54,030 bases of DNA, from assembly GCA_902825845.1 (NCBI GenBank), contig CADECM010000030.1, positions 1-54,030 on the forward strand, given 5' to 3'. The notes under the pieces are model-generated. The model saw only the letters and a list, made by a program, of their open reading frames with translations, was not told the origin of the DNA and did not search any database. This stretch comes from an uncultured beta proteobacterium. GTDB lineage: Bacteria > Pseudomonadota > Gammaproteobacteria > Burkholderiales > SG8-41. Shown here one piece after another: positions 27,809 to 37,679 of the stretch; position 1 is the stretch's first letter, and each line of letters begins with the position of its first letter. The position numbers were made by a program, and so were the translations under genes.

Positions 27809-30288
27809 GCGCGTTGCAGCGCTTCAAAACTGACCGGCTGCGTGGTCTGGAACAACTCGCTGCGCCCAAAGTCCCTGGGGAAATCGTCAACCATGATCGC
27901 CTTGCGGCGCAGCGCCTTGGCGCGCGACAGCGTATCCGCTTCCATCTGGCTGATCACGCCCTTCGCCAGCGCGTCGGCGGCCAACGGTTCTGCAAACTCG
28001 CCGTTGATCGTCCCGGCACGCGCGGCAGCGCGCACTTTGGCCTCCACCGGTTCGGCCGCAATTACCGCCAGCAGCGCCGCATCGAGCGCGGTTACCGCAT
28101 CGTTTTCGTCGCGTGGAATGCACATGCCGCCAGTGAGCCGGTCGCGCGCGGGGCCCGGCGTCATGAGCAAGCCCACCACCTCGCCGCCCAGCCTATCGGC
28201 CGGCGCATCAAACACGCGGCCGTACGGAAAAATGGTAAGCCGCAGCGCGCATGCCACCCACCGATTGGGCAGATTCTCGAACAAGCCGTAAAACGCCTCC
28301 TGCGCGCGGTTCAGCGCATCCTGCATCGCCCAGTGCAGCAGCGGCAAGTCTTCCGCCGGCGAACCGTCGTCCAGATGGCGCTTGAGCAGGGTTGAGGCCA
28401 GATACAACTGGCTCAGAATATCGCCCAGCCGCGCCGACAGCCGTTCGCGGCGCTTCAACGCACCGCCGAGCACGAACATCGACACATCGGCCGCCCACGC
28501 AAATGCGCTGGATAGCCGCGTCAGTTGCTGGTAGTAACGCCGCGTCTCGCGGTCGCCCGGCGCCAGCACCAGACGCGCACCGGTCAGTCCCATCCACGAC
28601 GAGCGCGCCTTGTTCGAAACCGCAAACGCCACATGGCTGAAAAACGCACGGTCGAAATCGCGCAGCGCCTTTCTGTCGTCAGTTTCCCGCGTGGCCTCCA
28701 TCTCCTTCAGCACATAGGGGTGGCCGCGGATTGCACCCTGCCCGAATATGATCATCGAGCGCGTGAGAATGTTGGCGCCTTCAACCGTGATCGCCACCGG
28801 GATTTGCTGGTAGGCGCGCCCGAGATAATTGTTGGGGCCCATGCAAATGCCTTTGCCGCCATGCACGTCCATCGCGTCGTTGATCACCTGCCGGCCGCGC
28901 TCGGTGATGTGGTATTTCACGATCGCCGATATCACCGACGGCTTTTCGCCGAGGTCGATCGCCCCCGCGGTCATCACGCGCGCCGCATCCATCAGGTAGA
29001 GGTTGCCGCCGATGCGCGCCATCGCCTCCTCCACGCCTTCAAAACGGCCGATCGCGGTCTTGAACTGGGTGCGCACGCGGCCATAGGCGCCGGTGGTGCG
29101 CGTGGCCAGTTTTGACATGCCCACGGAGCTCCCCGGCAGCGAAATCGAGCGCCCTGCCGCGAGGCAGTTCATCAGCATTTTCCAGCCCTGGCCCACATAT
29201 TCGACGCCGCCGATCACGCAGTCCATGGGCACGAACACGTCCTTGCCCCAGTTGGGCCCATTCATGAAGGCGCCATTCAGCGGAAAATGCCGCCGTCCGA
29301 TGTTGACGCCCGGCGTGTCGGTGGGGATCAAGCCCAGCGTGATGCCGCGATCTTCTTCCGCGCCCAGAATATGATCCGGATCGTAGAGGCGGAACGCGAG
29401 TCCCAGCAGCGTCGCGATCGGCCCCAGCGTGATGTAGCGCTTCTCCCAGGTGAGACGGATACCCAGCACATCCTTCCTGCCCTGCCACTCGCCGCGGCAT
29501 ACCACGCCAAAATCCGGGATGCCGCCGGCGTCAGATCCGGCCTCGGGACTGGTGAGCGCGAAACACGGCATTTCCAGACCTTTGGCCAGACGCGGCAGAT
29601 AATGATTCTTCTGCTCCTGCGTGCCATAGTGCAGCAACAGTTCCGCGGGCCCGAGCGAGTTGGGCACCATCACCGACACTGCCGCGGTTCCGCTGCGCGA
29701 CGTGAGCTTCATGATCACTTCCGAGTGCGCCAGCGCCGAAAAGCCCTTGCCCCCGTACTCCTTGGGAATGATCATCCCGAGGAAACCCTGATCCTTGATG
29801 AACTGCCACGCTTGCGGCGGCAGATCATGGGTATCGTTGGTGATTTCCCATTCGTTCACCATCTCGCACAGCGCCTGCACCGGGCCGTCGACAAACGCCT
29901 GTTCTTCGGCACTCAGGCGCGGCCTGGGATAGGCGTGCAGTATTTTCCAGTTGGGCTTGCCGCTGAACAGTTCGCCGTCCCACCACACCGTGCCCGCATC
30001 CAGCGCTTCTTTTTCGGTGCTCGACATTTCCGGCAATATGCGGCGAAACAAATCCAGCAACTGAGCGCCCAGCAACATGCGGCGCAGCGGCCCCGGAATC
30101 AGCAGCGCGCCCAGAATAACCAGAATGATCCAGGCCAGCACAATCACCACTGGCGAATCGATGCCGGATTGGCCCAGCAGCAGCAACCCCGCCGCCGCCA
30201 AACCGATCCATAGCCAGGCCGGTGCGCAGAAATACGCCAGCGCCCACACCACTGCCACCACAACACCCACGCACAGCAAAGTAACCAT
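27805..30288 (-). CDS. fadE: Acyl-CoA dehydrogenase FadE, membrane-associated long form
   Basis: An 827-residue protein, close to the length of E. coli FadE. Two or three hydrophobic segments occupy residues 1-68. The acyl-CoA dehydrogenase core follows (GMIIPKEYGGKGFSALAHSE; CFALTSPEAGSDAGG; VHGGKGICMGPNN), then a long C-terminal domain typical of FadE. It does the first oxidation of beta-oxidation and donates electrons to ETF. It is directly upstream of the hydratase gene (four-base overlap). Confidence 0.94.
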   Translation of the reverse strand: MVTLLCVGVVVAVVWALAYFCAPAWLWIGLAAAGLLLLGQSGIDSPVVIVLAWIILVILGALLIPGPLRRMLLGAQLLDLFRRILPEMSSTEKEALDAGTVWWDGELFSGKPNWKILHAYPRPRLSAEEQAFVDGPVQALCEMVNEWEITNDTHDLPPQAWQFIKDQGFLGMIIPKEYGGKGFSALAHSEVIMKLTSRSGTAAVSVMVPNSLGPAELLLHYGTQEQKNHYLPRLAKGLEMPCFALTSPEAGSDAGGIPDFGVVCRGEWQGRKDVLGIRLTWEKRYITLGPIATLLGLAFRLYDPDHILGAEEDRGITLGLIPTDTPGVNIGRRHFPLNGAFMNGPNWGKDVFVPMDCVIGGVEYVGQGWKMLMNCLAAGRSISLPGSSVGMSKLATRTTGAYGRVRTQFKTAIGRFEGVEEAMARIGGNLYLMDAARVMTAGAIDLGEKPSVISAIVKYHITERGRQVINDAMDVHGGKGICMGPNNYLGRAYQQIPVAITVEGANILTRSMIIFGQGAIRGHPYVLKEMEATRETDDRKALRDFDRAFFSHVAFAVSNKARSSWMGLTGARLVLAPGDRETRRYYQQLTRLSSAFAWAADVSMFVLGGALKRRERLSARLGDILSQLYLASTLLKRHLDDGSPAEDLPLLHWAMQDALNRAQEAFYGLFENLPNRWVACALRLTIFPYGRVFDAPADRLGGEVVGLLMTPGPARDRLTGGMCIPRDENDAVTALDAALLAVIAAEPVEAKVRAAARAGTINGEFAEPLAADALAKGVISQMEADTLSRAKALRRKAIMVDDFPRDFGRSELFQTTQPVSFEALQRA

Positions 30289-30336
30289 TATTTTTCTTTC
30301 GGGTAAGGCAGGTGGCCTATTATTTCACACGGTCGC

Positions 30337-32118
30337 TCAAAACTGCGCTTCTGAAAGCGCCAGCACGCTGTCGGCGCCGGCTACCACTGTCTGCCGGAAT
30401 CCCGCTGCCTGCGGCAGAATGTGTTCGCAATAAAACCGCGCGGTGGTGACTTTGGTGTCGTAGAACCCCACGTCCGCGCCCGGCTCCGCCCGTTTGCACT
30501 GCGCGATCTGCGCCGCGCGCGCCATCATCCAGCCGCCGCCCACGGTACCGAACAACTTCAGATACGGCACCGCGACCGCATACACCGCGTTGGGGTTCTT
30601 CTGAAAAGTGTCGACAATCCACTGCGTGGCTTCCTGAAGCGCGTCTATCGCGCGCGACAGCGCCTGGCCGATGGCGGACAAGTCCCCCGTACTGGCAGCC
30701 GCTGTCTCGCGCATTTGCGCTATCACCGCCATCGCGGTCACGCCTTTTTCGTAACCCACCTTGCGCCCCACCAGATCGTTGGCCTGAATGCCGGTGGTGC
30801 CTTCATAGATGGTGGTGATACGCGCATCGCGCAGATACTGCGCCGCGCCGGTTTCCTCGACAAACCCCATGCCGCCGTGAATCTGCACGCCGGTGGAGGC
30901 AATCTCCACGCACTGTTCCGTGCACCACGCCTTGACCACGGGAATCAGCAAATCAATCACCGCCTGATGGCGGCGCTTTTCGGCGGCATCGGGATGATGC
31001 TTCGCCTTATCCAGCGTGGCAGCCGAAAGATAGGCCAGCGCGCGCATCGCCTCGATCTGCGATTTCATGTGCATCAACATGCGCCGCACGTCCGGGTGAT
31101 GAATGATCGTCACGCGGTCGCCGCTGCGCTGGCCGACCTCGCGCCCCTGCACCCGCGTCTTCGCGTACTCGAGCGCATGCTGATAGGCGCGCTCGGCCAC
31201 CGCCACGCCTTCCAGCCCAACGCCCAGGCGCGCGTGATTCATCATGGTGAACATGTACTCGAGGCCGCGATTGGCTTCGCCCACCAGATACCCCACCGCG
31301 CCGCCGGCATCGCCATATTGCATGACGCAGGTGGGACTGGCATGGATGCCGAGCTTGTGCTCGATCGACACGCACTTCACGTCGTTGCGCTCGCCCGGAC
31401 TGCCGTCGGCATTGGGCAGAAACTTAGGCACGATGAACAGCGAGATACCCTTCACGCCTTCCGGCGCATCGGGCAGGCGCGCCAGCACCAGATGCACGAT
31501 ATTGTCAGCCATATCGTGCTCGCCCCAGGTGATGAAAATCTTGGTACCGCTGATTTTGTAATGGTCACCCTCGGGCACCGCTTTGGTGCGCACCGCCGCC
31601 AGATCGGAGCCCGCCTGCGGCTCGGTGAGATTCATGGTACCGCTCCACTCGCCCGACGTCAGCTTGGGCACGTAGCGCTGCAACTGTTCCGGCGAACCAT
31701 GATGGCGCATGGCTTCCAGCACGCCGGAGGTCAACATCGGGCACAGACAGAACGCCATGTTGCTGCTGTTCCACATCTCCTGCACCGGGTTCGACACCAG
31801 ATGCGGCAGCCCCTGACCGCCGTATTCGGTCATGCCCCCGAGGCCGTTCCAGCCGGCTTCGCGAAACTGCTGGTAAGCCGCCTTGAATCCCGCCGGCGAG
31901 GTGACAACATGATTGGCGAGCTTCGAACCTTCCTTGTCACCCACGCGATTAAGCGGCTCCAGCACTTCCTGCGCGAATTTCGCCGCCTCGCCCAGAACCG
32001 CTTCCACCAGTTCTGCGTTGACTTCTTCGCAGCCGGGCAACTTCGATATGTCATCCAGACCGGCGAGTTCGTTGATCACGAACAGCATGTCCTTCAACGG
32101 CGCGACGTAGCTTGACAT
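30337..32118 (-). CDS. Acyl-CoA dehydrogenase with C-terminal extension
   Basis: A 593-residue flavoenzyme of the type often called phenylacyl-CoA or broad acyl-CoA dehydrogenase in proteobacteria. The FAD/substrate blocks are MNLTEPQAGSDLAAVRTKA (about 160) and KIFITWGEHDMADNIVHLVLAR; GIHASPTCVM and VQIHGGMGFVEETG (about 410) follow. The catalytic Glu is in TTIYEGTTGIQANDL (about 430). The last 130 residues form the extra C-terminal domain. It lies 48 bases upstream of fadE and downstream of the etfA terminator. Confidence 0.93.
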   Translation of the reverse strand: MSSYVAPLKDMLFVINELAGLDDISKLPGCEEVNAELVEAVLGEAAKFAQEVLEPLNRVGDKEGSKLANHVVTSPAGFKAAYQQFREAGWNGLGGMTEYGGQGLPHLVSNPVQEMWNSSNMAFCLCPMLTSGVLEAMRHHGSPEQLQRYVPKLTSGEWSGTMNLTEPQAGSDLAAVRTKAVPEGDHYKISGTKIFITWGEHDMADNIVHLVLARLPDAPEGVKGISLFIVPKFLPNADGSPGERNDVKCVSIEHKLGIHASPTCVMQYGDAGGAVGYLVGEANRGLEYMFTMMNHARLGVGLEGVAVAERAYQHALEYAKTRVQGREVGQRSGDRVTIIHHPDVRRMLMHMKSQIEAMRALAYLSAATLDKAKHHPDAAEKRRHQAVIDLLIPVVKAWCTEQCVEIASTGVQIHGGMGFVEETGAAQYLRDARITTIYEGTTGIQANDLVGRKVGYEKGVTAMAVIAQMRETAAASTGDLSAIGQALSRAIDALQEATQWIVDTFQKNPNAVYAVAVPYLKLFGTVGGGWMMARAAQIAQCKRAEPGADVGFYDTKVTTARFYCEHILPQAAGFRQTVVAGADSVLALSEAQF

Positions 32119-32244
32119 GGCGATTCTCCAGGAAACAGGGCGACGCCCGGGCGGGCAGTGCCACTATGTTACCGCAAAGAACGTAGCGCTTCGAACCCGC
32201 ATGGTATGGAAAACCTACGGCGCGCATCACGTGTCCGACGCCGC

Positions 32245-32283
32245 AAAAAAACAAAAGGGCGTGACCCTCGCGGATCACGCCCC
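32245..32283 (-). terminator. Rho-independent terminator after etfBA
   Basis: On the minus strand GGGCGTGA pairs with TCACGCCC around a GC-rich loop, followed by TTTTGTTTTTTT. It is about 28 bases past the etfA stop and separates etfBA from the acyl-CoA dehydrogenase genes. Confidence 0.88.
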
Positions 32284-32310
32284 GTTACACGCAACGCAAT
32301 GTGCCCGGCG

Positions 32311-33240
32311 TTAGCCCAATTCTGACACCAGCGCCGGTACCGCCTTGAACAGATCGTCGACAATCCAGTAGCTCGCCACCGAGAAGATCGGCGCTTCCTC
32401 GTCCTTGTTGATGGCGACGATCACTTTGCTGTCCTTCATGCCGGCCAGATGCTGAATGGCGCCGGAAATGCCGACCGCGACATACAGTTCCGGTGCAACA
32501 ATCTTGCCGGTCTGGCCGACCTGATAGTCGTTGGACACAAAGCCTGAATCCACTGCCGCGCGCGACGCGCCCACGGCCGCGCCGAGTTTGTCCGCGAGCG
32601 GCTCGAGGATTTTGAAGTTTTCAGCGCTACCCATGCCGCGTCCGCCCGACACGATGATGCGTGCCGCTGTCAGTTCCGGTCGTGCGGACTTGGTGAGTTC
32701 CTGACCATTGAATTTGGAGAGGCCCGCATCCGCTGCCGCGGCGAGCGCCTCAACTGCGGCAGAACCGCCGTCGCCGGCCGGATCAAAAGCCGTGCCACGC
32801 ACCGTGATCACCTTGATCGCGTCGGAGGACTGCACCGTCGCCATGGCGTTGCCGGCGTAGGTCGGCCGCACAAAAGTATCGGCGGAGACAACGCCGCTGA
32901 TATCGGAGATCTGCTGCACGTCCAGCATCGCGGCCACGCGCGGCATGAAGTTTTTGCCGAAACCACTGGCGGGCGCCACCAGGTGACTATAGTTCTTGGC
33001 AATGGACAGCACCAGCGCCGCCATGTTTTCCGCGAGCCAGCCGTCGTAGATCGGTGCATCGGCCACCAGCACCTTGCTGACGCCCGCGACCTTGGCGGCC
33101 GTGGCACCCGCTTCCGCACACTGATGTCCGGCGATCAGCACCGTGACGTCGCCGCCCAGTTTGGTGGCCGCGGTTATGGTGTTGGCCGTGCCCGGCTTGA
33201 GTTGTTTGCCGTCGTGTTCGGCTATGACCAGAATTGCCAT
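32311..33240 (-). CDS. etfA: Electron transfer flavoprotein alpha subunit
   Basis: A 309-residue FAD-binding subunit. It starts [21 protein letters not shown]. The C-terminal half has the ETF-alpha FAD region: [17 protein letters not shown] (about 195-211), [11 protein letters not shown] (about 228), [29 protein letters not shown] and [13 protein letters not shown]. With EtfB it carries electrons from acyl-CoA dehydrogenases to ETF-QO. Its ATG immediately follows the etfB TAA with no gap. Confidence 0.97.
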   Translation of the reverse strand: MAILVIAEHDGKQLKPGTANTITAATKLGGDVTVLIAGHQCAEAGATAAKVAGVSKVLVADAPIYDGWLAENMAALVLSIAKNYSHLVAPASGFGKNFMPRVAAMLDVQQISDISGVVSADTFVRPTYAGNAMATVQSSDAIKVITVRGTAFDPAGDGGSAAVEALAAAADAGLSKFNGQELTKSARPELTAARIIVSGGRGMGSAENFKILEPLADKLGAAVGASRAAVDSGFVSNDYQVGQTGKIVAPELYVAVGISGAIQHLAGMKDSKVIVAINKDEEAPIFSVASYWIVDDLFKAVPALVSELG

Positions 33241-33990
33241 TTAAATCACCCTCGCTTCGTTCTTGAGTTTGGCGACCAGTTCCTGCACGTCGGCCACTTT
33301 GACACCGGCACTGCGCTTGGCGGGCTCTTCCACCTTGAGCGTCTTCAGACGCGGCTTGACGTCCACGCCCAGGGCATCCGGCTTGATGTTTTCCAGCGGC
33401 TTTTTCTTCGCCTTCATGATGTTGGGCAGCGTCACATAACGCGGCTCGTTCAGGCGCAGATCGGCAGTCACCACCGCCGGTACTTTGACGGTGAGCTTTT
33501 CCAGACCGCCGTCGATTTCGCGCGTGATCTCCGCGCTGTCGCCGTTGACCGTCACATTCGAAATATGTGTCGCCTGCGGCCAGCCCAGCAGCGCGGCCAG
33601 CATCTGCCCGCACTGGTTGGAATCGTCGTCAATTGCCTGCTTGCCCATGATCACCAGACGCGGCTGCTCTTTCTCGACAATGGCTTTCAGCACTTTGGCA
33701 ACGGCAAGCGGCTGCACTTCTTCGGCCGTCTCCACCAGAATGCCGCGATCGGCGCCCATCGCCATCGCGGTGCGGATGGTTTCCTGGCATTGCAGCGGGC
33801 CGATCGAGACCACCACGATTTCGGTGACAATGCCGGCTTCCTTCATGCGCACAGCCTGCTCGACCGCGATTTCGCAGAAGGGATTGATCGTCATTTTTAC
33901 ATTGGCCGTTTCGACCCCGGTGCCGTCGGACTTGACGCGCACTTTCACGTAGGGGTCGATCACGCGCTTGGCCGTGACCAGAACTTTCAT
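33241..33990 (-). CDS. etfB: Electron transfer flavoprotein beta subunit
   Basis: A 249-residue AMP-binding subunit: [20 protein letters not shown] at the start, [17 protein letters not shown] near 35, and the conserved [29 protein letters not shown] (about 112-140). AlaLys-rich [12 protein letters not shown] follows near the C-terminus. It is first in etfBA, with a 331-base gap upstream that must contain its promoter. Confidence 0.97.
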   Translation of the reverse strand: MKVLVTAKRVIDPYVKVRVKSDGTGVETANVKMTINPFCEIAVEQAVRMKEAGIVTEIVVVSIGPLQCQETIRTAMAMGADRGILVETAEEVQPLAVAKVLKAIVEKEQPRLVIMGKQAIDDDSNQCGQMLAALLGWPQATHISNVTVNGDSAEITREIDGGLEKLTVKVPAVVTADLRLNEPRYVTLPNIMKAKKKPLENIKPDALGVDVKPRLKTLKVEEPAKRSAGVKVADVQELVAKLKNEARVI

Positions 33991-34321
33991 TGTTACTCCT
34001 TTGACAGGAACGGAAGGGAATCACTGCGAAAACAGCCCGCTATTCTAGCGGAAAGCACGTGCGCGGGAAACCGGCGCACAGTACGGAATGAACGTAACCA
34101 TATGATTACAAATCACTTTTAAACAACGCCTCAAATCTTTGCCAAAGATGAACACAGACTTCCCGGGGTTAATCCGTGTAAATCTGCGTAAATCTGTCGC
34201 AAAAAGTTTTGCCGTTTCAAAACGTCAAAAACCCTTGACACAGGTTTGCGCAGATTAACTTCAATCCGTCGGCCGTCCTCTGTGGTCATCCGCGGCAAAA
34301 CAGCTTTTGCAGCGCTGATAC
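33991..34321. other. 331-base gap upstream of etfB
   Basis: This gap holds the AT-rich motif copy at 34095 and, from about 34135 to 34316, text rich in AATCCGTG, AATCTG and CACAGA words. Those words match the large hairpin at 42128-42204, so this looks like an eroded copy of the same dispersed palindromic repeat. No gene is supported. Confidence 0.6.
34095..34114 (+). repeat. Dispersed AT-rich motif, copy upstream of etfB
   Basis: Reads TAACCATATGATTACAAATC. It keeps the TAA and ATATGATT blocks of the family and is followed by a second TTTTAAACAA block. Confidence 0.45.
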
Positions 34322-35104
34322 TCACCGTCCCTTGAACTCGGGCTTGCGCTTTTCGCGGAACGCCTTGCCGGCTTCGACGCGATCTTCGGTCGAAGCAATC
34401 AGTACTCCCAGATCGGCTTCGATACGCAGTCCGGTGGGCAGATCGGTATCGAGGCTGCCGCGAACCGCCTCCTTGGCGAGCAGCACGGCCAACGGCGCGT
34501 GCGCTGCGATGCGCGCCGCCAGCGCTTCGGCGGCGCTGATCAATTGCGCCGGCGGCACCAGGCGGCTGATCAGCCCCATGCGCAGCGCGTCTTCGGCACT
34601 GATGGGTTCGGCGGACAACGCGATATCCAGCGCGCGCCCGAGTCCGACCATGCGCGCAAGACGCTGGGTGCCGCCGGCGCCGGGCAGCGTACCGCGCGAC
34701 ACTTCGGGCAAACCGAATTTCGCCCCTTCCGCCGCAATCCGAATATCGCAGGCCAGCGCGATCTCCAGTCCGCCGCCGAGGCAATAACCGTGTATCGCGG
34801 CAATCATAGGCTTGCGCGCGCGATCAAACGCGGAGATCCAGTGCGCATGCGCGCGCGTCTGCCGCATGCTCACCAGCGCTTCCACCGCCTTGAAGCCGGT
34901 CACGTCGGCACCGGCGCAAAACGCGCGCTCGCCCGCGCCGCTGAACACGATCACCCTGACGCCGTCGTCGGCTTCGGCGCGCGTGATCGCCGCCGGGATG
35001 CCGGCACGCAGATTGTCGTTGATCGCGTTCATGGCCGCCGGACGATTGAGCGTAATCCACGCCACCCGATCGCGCACCTCGTACACAATGTCCTCTTCAG
35101 CCAC
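34322..35104 (-). CDS. Enoyl-CoA hydratase
   Basis: A 260-residue crotonase. The start is a GTG at 35104, preceded by GGAGG (on the minus strand, 11 bases away) that belongs to the decayed Bug gene sequence. Motifs: WITLNRPAAMNAINDNL (about 15-31), FSGAGERAFCAGADV (about 54-68), IHGYCLGGGLEIALACDIRIA (about 98-118), and both catalytic Glu positions plausible (Glu in GGLEIAL and in FGLPEVSRGTLPGAGG). It hydrates trans-2-enoyl-CoA. It lies upstream of etfB on the same strand. Confidence 0.92.
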   Translation of the reverse strand: MAEEDIVYEVRDRVAWITLNRPAAMNAINDNLRAGIPAAITRAEADDGVRVIVFSGAGERAFCAGADVTGFKAVEALVSMRQTRAHAHWISAFDRARKPMIAAIHGYCLGGGLEIALACDIRIAAEGAKFGLPEVSRGTLPGAGGTQRLARMVGLGRALDIALSAEPISAEDALRMGLISRLVPPAQLISAAEALAARIAAHAPLAVLLAKEAVRGSLDTDLPTGLRIEADLGVLIASTEDRVEAGKAFREKRKPEFKGR

Positions 35105-35469
35105 TTACAAATAATCCTCCAAAAGCACATGGCACATGCAGCATCTTCACGCCTGCCATCACGGAAATTGTTTCCGTCGCCATATGCGTCGATGATCCCA
35201 TGCCGTTGGACGCGAAGTTGATGGCATGCGGGTGCGCCCTGGCCGGCGCCACCAATTGCTTGATGCTCTGCACCGGCAGCGACGGATGCATCACCACCAG
35301 CTGCGGCACCAAGGCAATCAGACTGATCGGCTGAAAATCCCTCAGCGCATCATGGGTCGGTTTTTTTGCGAATTCGGAATGATCGCCAGTTGCGCCACAT
35401 TGCCCAGCAACAAGGCACGGTGACGCCCAGTGCGGCGAGCCGCGCGCCCCCCCGCGTCCACGGTTTCAT
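35097..35469 (-). pseudogene. Decayed Bug/TctC-family receptor gene
   Basis: Reading from the ATG at 35469, a signal-peptide-like start (MKPWTRGGARLAALGVT) runs out of frame into LLLGNVAQLAI. A run of seven A (plus-strand T7 at about 35361) then shifts frame into KPTHDALRDFQPISLIALVPQLVVMHPSLPV and onward to MVAGVKMLHVPCAFGG-like sequence, ending at a stop inside the next gene. These blocks are typical of tripartite-tricarboxylate (Bug) binding proteins of about 320 residues. Only about 120 remain, with internal and C-terminal loss plus two frame changes. Its tail supplies the ribosome site of the hydratase gene. Confidence 0.85.
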
Positions 35470-35489
35470 GACTCAATCTCGAATTATTA

Positions 35490-35509
35490 TAAGTATTTGT
35501 TTTAAAACG
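35490..35509 (+). repeat. Dispersed AT-rich motif, copy at TonB receptor stop
   Basis: Reads TAAGTATTTGTTTTAAAACG. The stop codon of the TonB-dependent receptor (35502-35504) lies inside it. Confidence 0.55.
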
Positions 35510-37595
35510 ATAATTCAACATTGACACCGACCATGGCGTTACGTCCCGGCGCGGGCTCGTAGAAGCGCCCGTTACCGTCGGCAACGATCACCGAGCCGAT
35601 GTACCGTTTGTCGCCGGCGTTGTCGACGCGCACATACTCGGTGAGTTTCCAGTTTCTGCCGCGCTGTTGCAGCGCCGCGCGCAGGTTCCACACCGAATAG
35701 GCGGCCGCGGCTTCAGCATTCTGGTCGTTCACGAAAATTTTTCCGCTGTGCCTGATTTCCACCCCGGCGTGAAAGCCGCTCGCGGCGTGGCGCCACACCA
35801 GTTCGCCGTACAGCAATTGCGGCGCCACACCCGGCAGCTTGTTACCGGCGTTGACCGTGGCACCCGAGGTAAAGGTGTCCTTGAATGTGGCATCGAGCCA
35901 GGTGTAGGACAGCGCCGTCTCGAAGCCGCGCGGGAGTTTTTGCAGCCACGCCAGTTCCACGCCTTCGCGCTTGGTGCCGGAAGCGTTCTTGAAGGTGGTG
36001 CGGCCGCCGCTCGCGGCGTCCACCACGATTTCGTCCTTGACGTCGATGCGGAACAACGCAAGGTTCAAGCGGCCGCTGTCGCCCAGCAATGACTTCAGGC
36101 CGATCTCGCGATGCAGGCTGTTCGATGGCTTCAAGGCAAAATTAAGTCCAGTCGCGCCGCCCGCGCGATAGGCGAGTTCAGCGAAGGTGGGCGTCTCGAA
36201 TCCCTTGCCGAGATTGGCGTAGGCGCTCAGCATCGGCGTCAGCTTGAAAGTGATGCCGGCGGCCGGCGTGGTGCGCGCATAGTTTTGCGAGCCGCTGTCA
36301 TCGCGGTTGGTGCCCACGATGAAAAAGTCTTTGGAGTCGAAGCTCACGCGGCTGTGGCGCACGCCCGCCAGCAACCCGATGCGCTGCGACACCTGCCACT
36401 CGGCCTGCGCGTAGACGTCGGTATTCTTGACGTTGTTGTCCTCGTCGCGCTTGAGCGCCCCGCTGACGCCATTATTGTTGATAAAACCGCGGCGGCCTTC
36501 GTGCATGCGATCATGGTCGACGCCCACGCTGAGGTTGAACGGCCGGCCGCCAATCCTGCGTTCATGCGTCCAGCGCAAGCCGACCCCGCCGTAACGCCGG
36601 TCCAGATCGACCACGCCGCCGGCGGCGGTGTTCACCAATTGCGCTTGAAGCGGAATGCTCAAATACTGCGTCACCTGCCGGTCGCCGCCGTAGACCCGCG
36701 CATTGATTTTGTCGGTGGCCGAGAGATTTACCTCGTAGGTCAGGCCCGCCTGCGTCTGCGCGATGCTTTTGCGCGTGTCGAACTGCAGCGCGACCGCCGC
36801 CACCTGGCGCGGATTCTGCGCCACTTGTGCCGCCGTCAGCCCCAGCGGGTCCTGCGTCTCCGGCTGATCCAGCGCATTCAACACCAGCGTCAGTTTGCCC
36901 GCGCTGCCCAGATCGTATTTGAATTTGGCATTCAGATGATCGCGCCGCGCCGCGCTGTGATCGCGGTAGCCGCCGGTCTCAAAACGCGAGGCATCCACCA
37001 CGATATTCAGCGGCCCATGCTGCCCGCCGTACTGCGCGCCCAGCTTGTAGGTGTCGTATCGGCCATACAGCCCGCTCAGCGAAAACGTCGGTTGCCGCGG
37101 CCCGTCGGCGGTGAATATCTGCACCACGCCGCCGGAGGCATTGCCATACAAACTGGCAAACGGCCCGCGCAGCACCTCAATGTTTTGCGCCGAAGACAGG
37201 CTGAAGGTCGCGGCCTGGCCCTGGCCGTCGGGCATCGTCGCCGGGATGCCGTCGGCAATCAGCCGCACACCGCGTACGCCGAACGCCGAGCGCGCGCCGA
37301 ATCCGCGCGAGGACAACTGCAGATCCTGGGCGTAGTTCTGGCGATTGAGCACTGCGATGCCGGGCACGTGGTTAAGCGCTTCGGACAGATTGACCTGCGG
37401 ATTGTCTTCGCGAATTGCGCGCTGATCGACGCTGTCGATCGACACTGGCAAATCCATGTTGTCGCGCGCCACGCGCGTGGCACTGACCGAGACTTCCGGC
37501 AGCAGCGCCGGCTGTTGCGCGCTTTGCGCACCCGCGTATGCCGGCAGCAGTGTCAGTATCGCCGACAGCGCAGGCCGAGAGCTGGTGATCTTCAT
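35502..37595 (-). CDS. TonB-dependent outer-membrane receptor
   Basis: A 697-residue receptor. The signal peptide is MKITSSRPALSAILTLLPAYAGAQ. The plug domain includes NLSEALNHVPGIAVLNRQNYAQDLQLSSRGFG (split here as NLSEALNHVPGI and QLSSRGFG), VRGVRLIADGIPAT and IEVLRGPFASLYGNASGG. The beta-barrel ends NAMVGVNVELSF with C-terminal Phe. It imports a scarce ligand such as an iron chelate, using TonB energy; the ligand is not evident. No fur box was identified. It is upstream of the decayed Bug gene and downstream of the sugar-dehydrogenase-like gene, all on the minus strand. Confidence 0.93.
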   Translation of the reverse strand: MKITSSRPALSAILTLLPAYAGAQSAQQPALLPEVSVSATRVARDNMDLPVSIDSVDQRAIREDNPQVNLSEALNHVPGIAVLNRQNYAQDLQLSSRGFGARSAFGVRGVRLIADGIPATMPDGQGQAATFSLSSAQNIEVLRGPFASLYGNASGGVVQIFTADGPRQPTFSLSGLYGRYDTYKLGAQYGGQHGPLNIVVDASRFETGGYRDHSAARRDHLNAKFKYDLGSAGKLTLVLNALDQPETQDPLGLTAAQVAQNPRQVAAVALQFDTRKSIAQTQAGLTYEVNLSATDKINARVYGGDRQVTQYLSIPLQAQLVNTAAGGVVDLDRRYGGVGLRWTHERRIGGRPFNLSVGVDHDRMHEGRRGFINNNGVSGALKRDEDNNVKNTDVYAQAEWQVSQRIGLLAGVRHSRVSFDSKDFFIVGTNRDDSGSQNYARTTPAAGITFKLTPMLSAYANLGKGFETPTFAELAYRAGGATGLNFALKPSNSLHREIGLKSLLGDSGRLNLALFRIDVKDEIVVDAASGGRTTFKNASGTKREGVELAWLQKLPRGFETALSYTWLDATFKDTFTSGATVNAGNKLPGVAPQLLYGELVWRHAASGFHAGVEIRHSGKIFVNDQNAEAAAAYSVWNLRAALQQRGRNWKLTEYVRVDNAGDKRYIGSVIVADGNGRFYEPAPGRNAMVGVNVELSF

Positions 37596-37679
37596 TTTGT
37601 TATCTCCCTGAAACCCGCAGCGCGTAAGATCGCGCGCCCGCTATTCTGCCATCATTGCCGCGCAACGTGCTCGCGAACG

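Noticed and set aside
33991..34321. A small gene in the etfB upstream gap
   Set aside because: Open frames here consist of repeat-derived sequence and show no family features or ribosome site.
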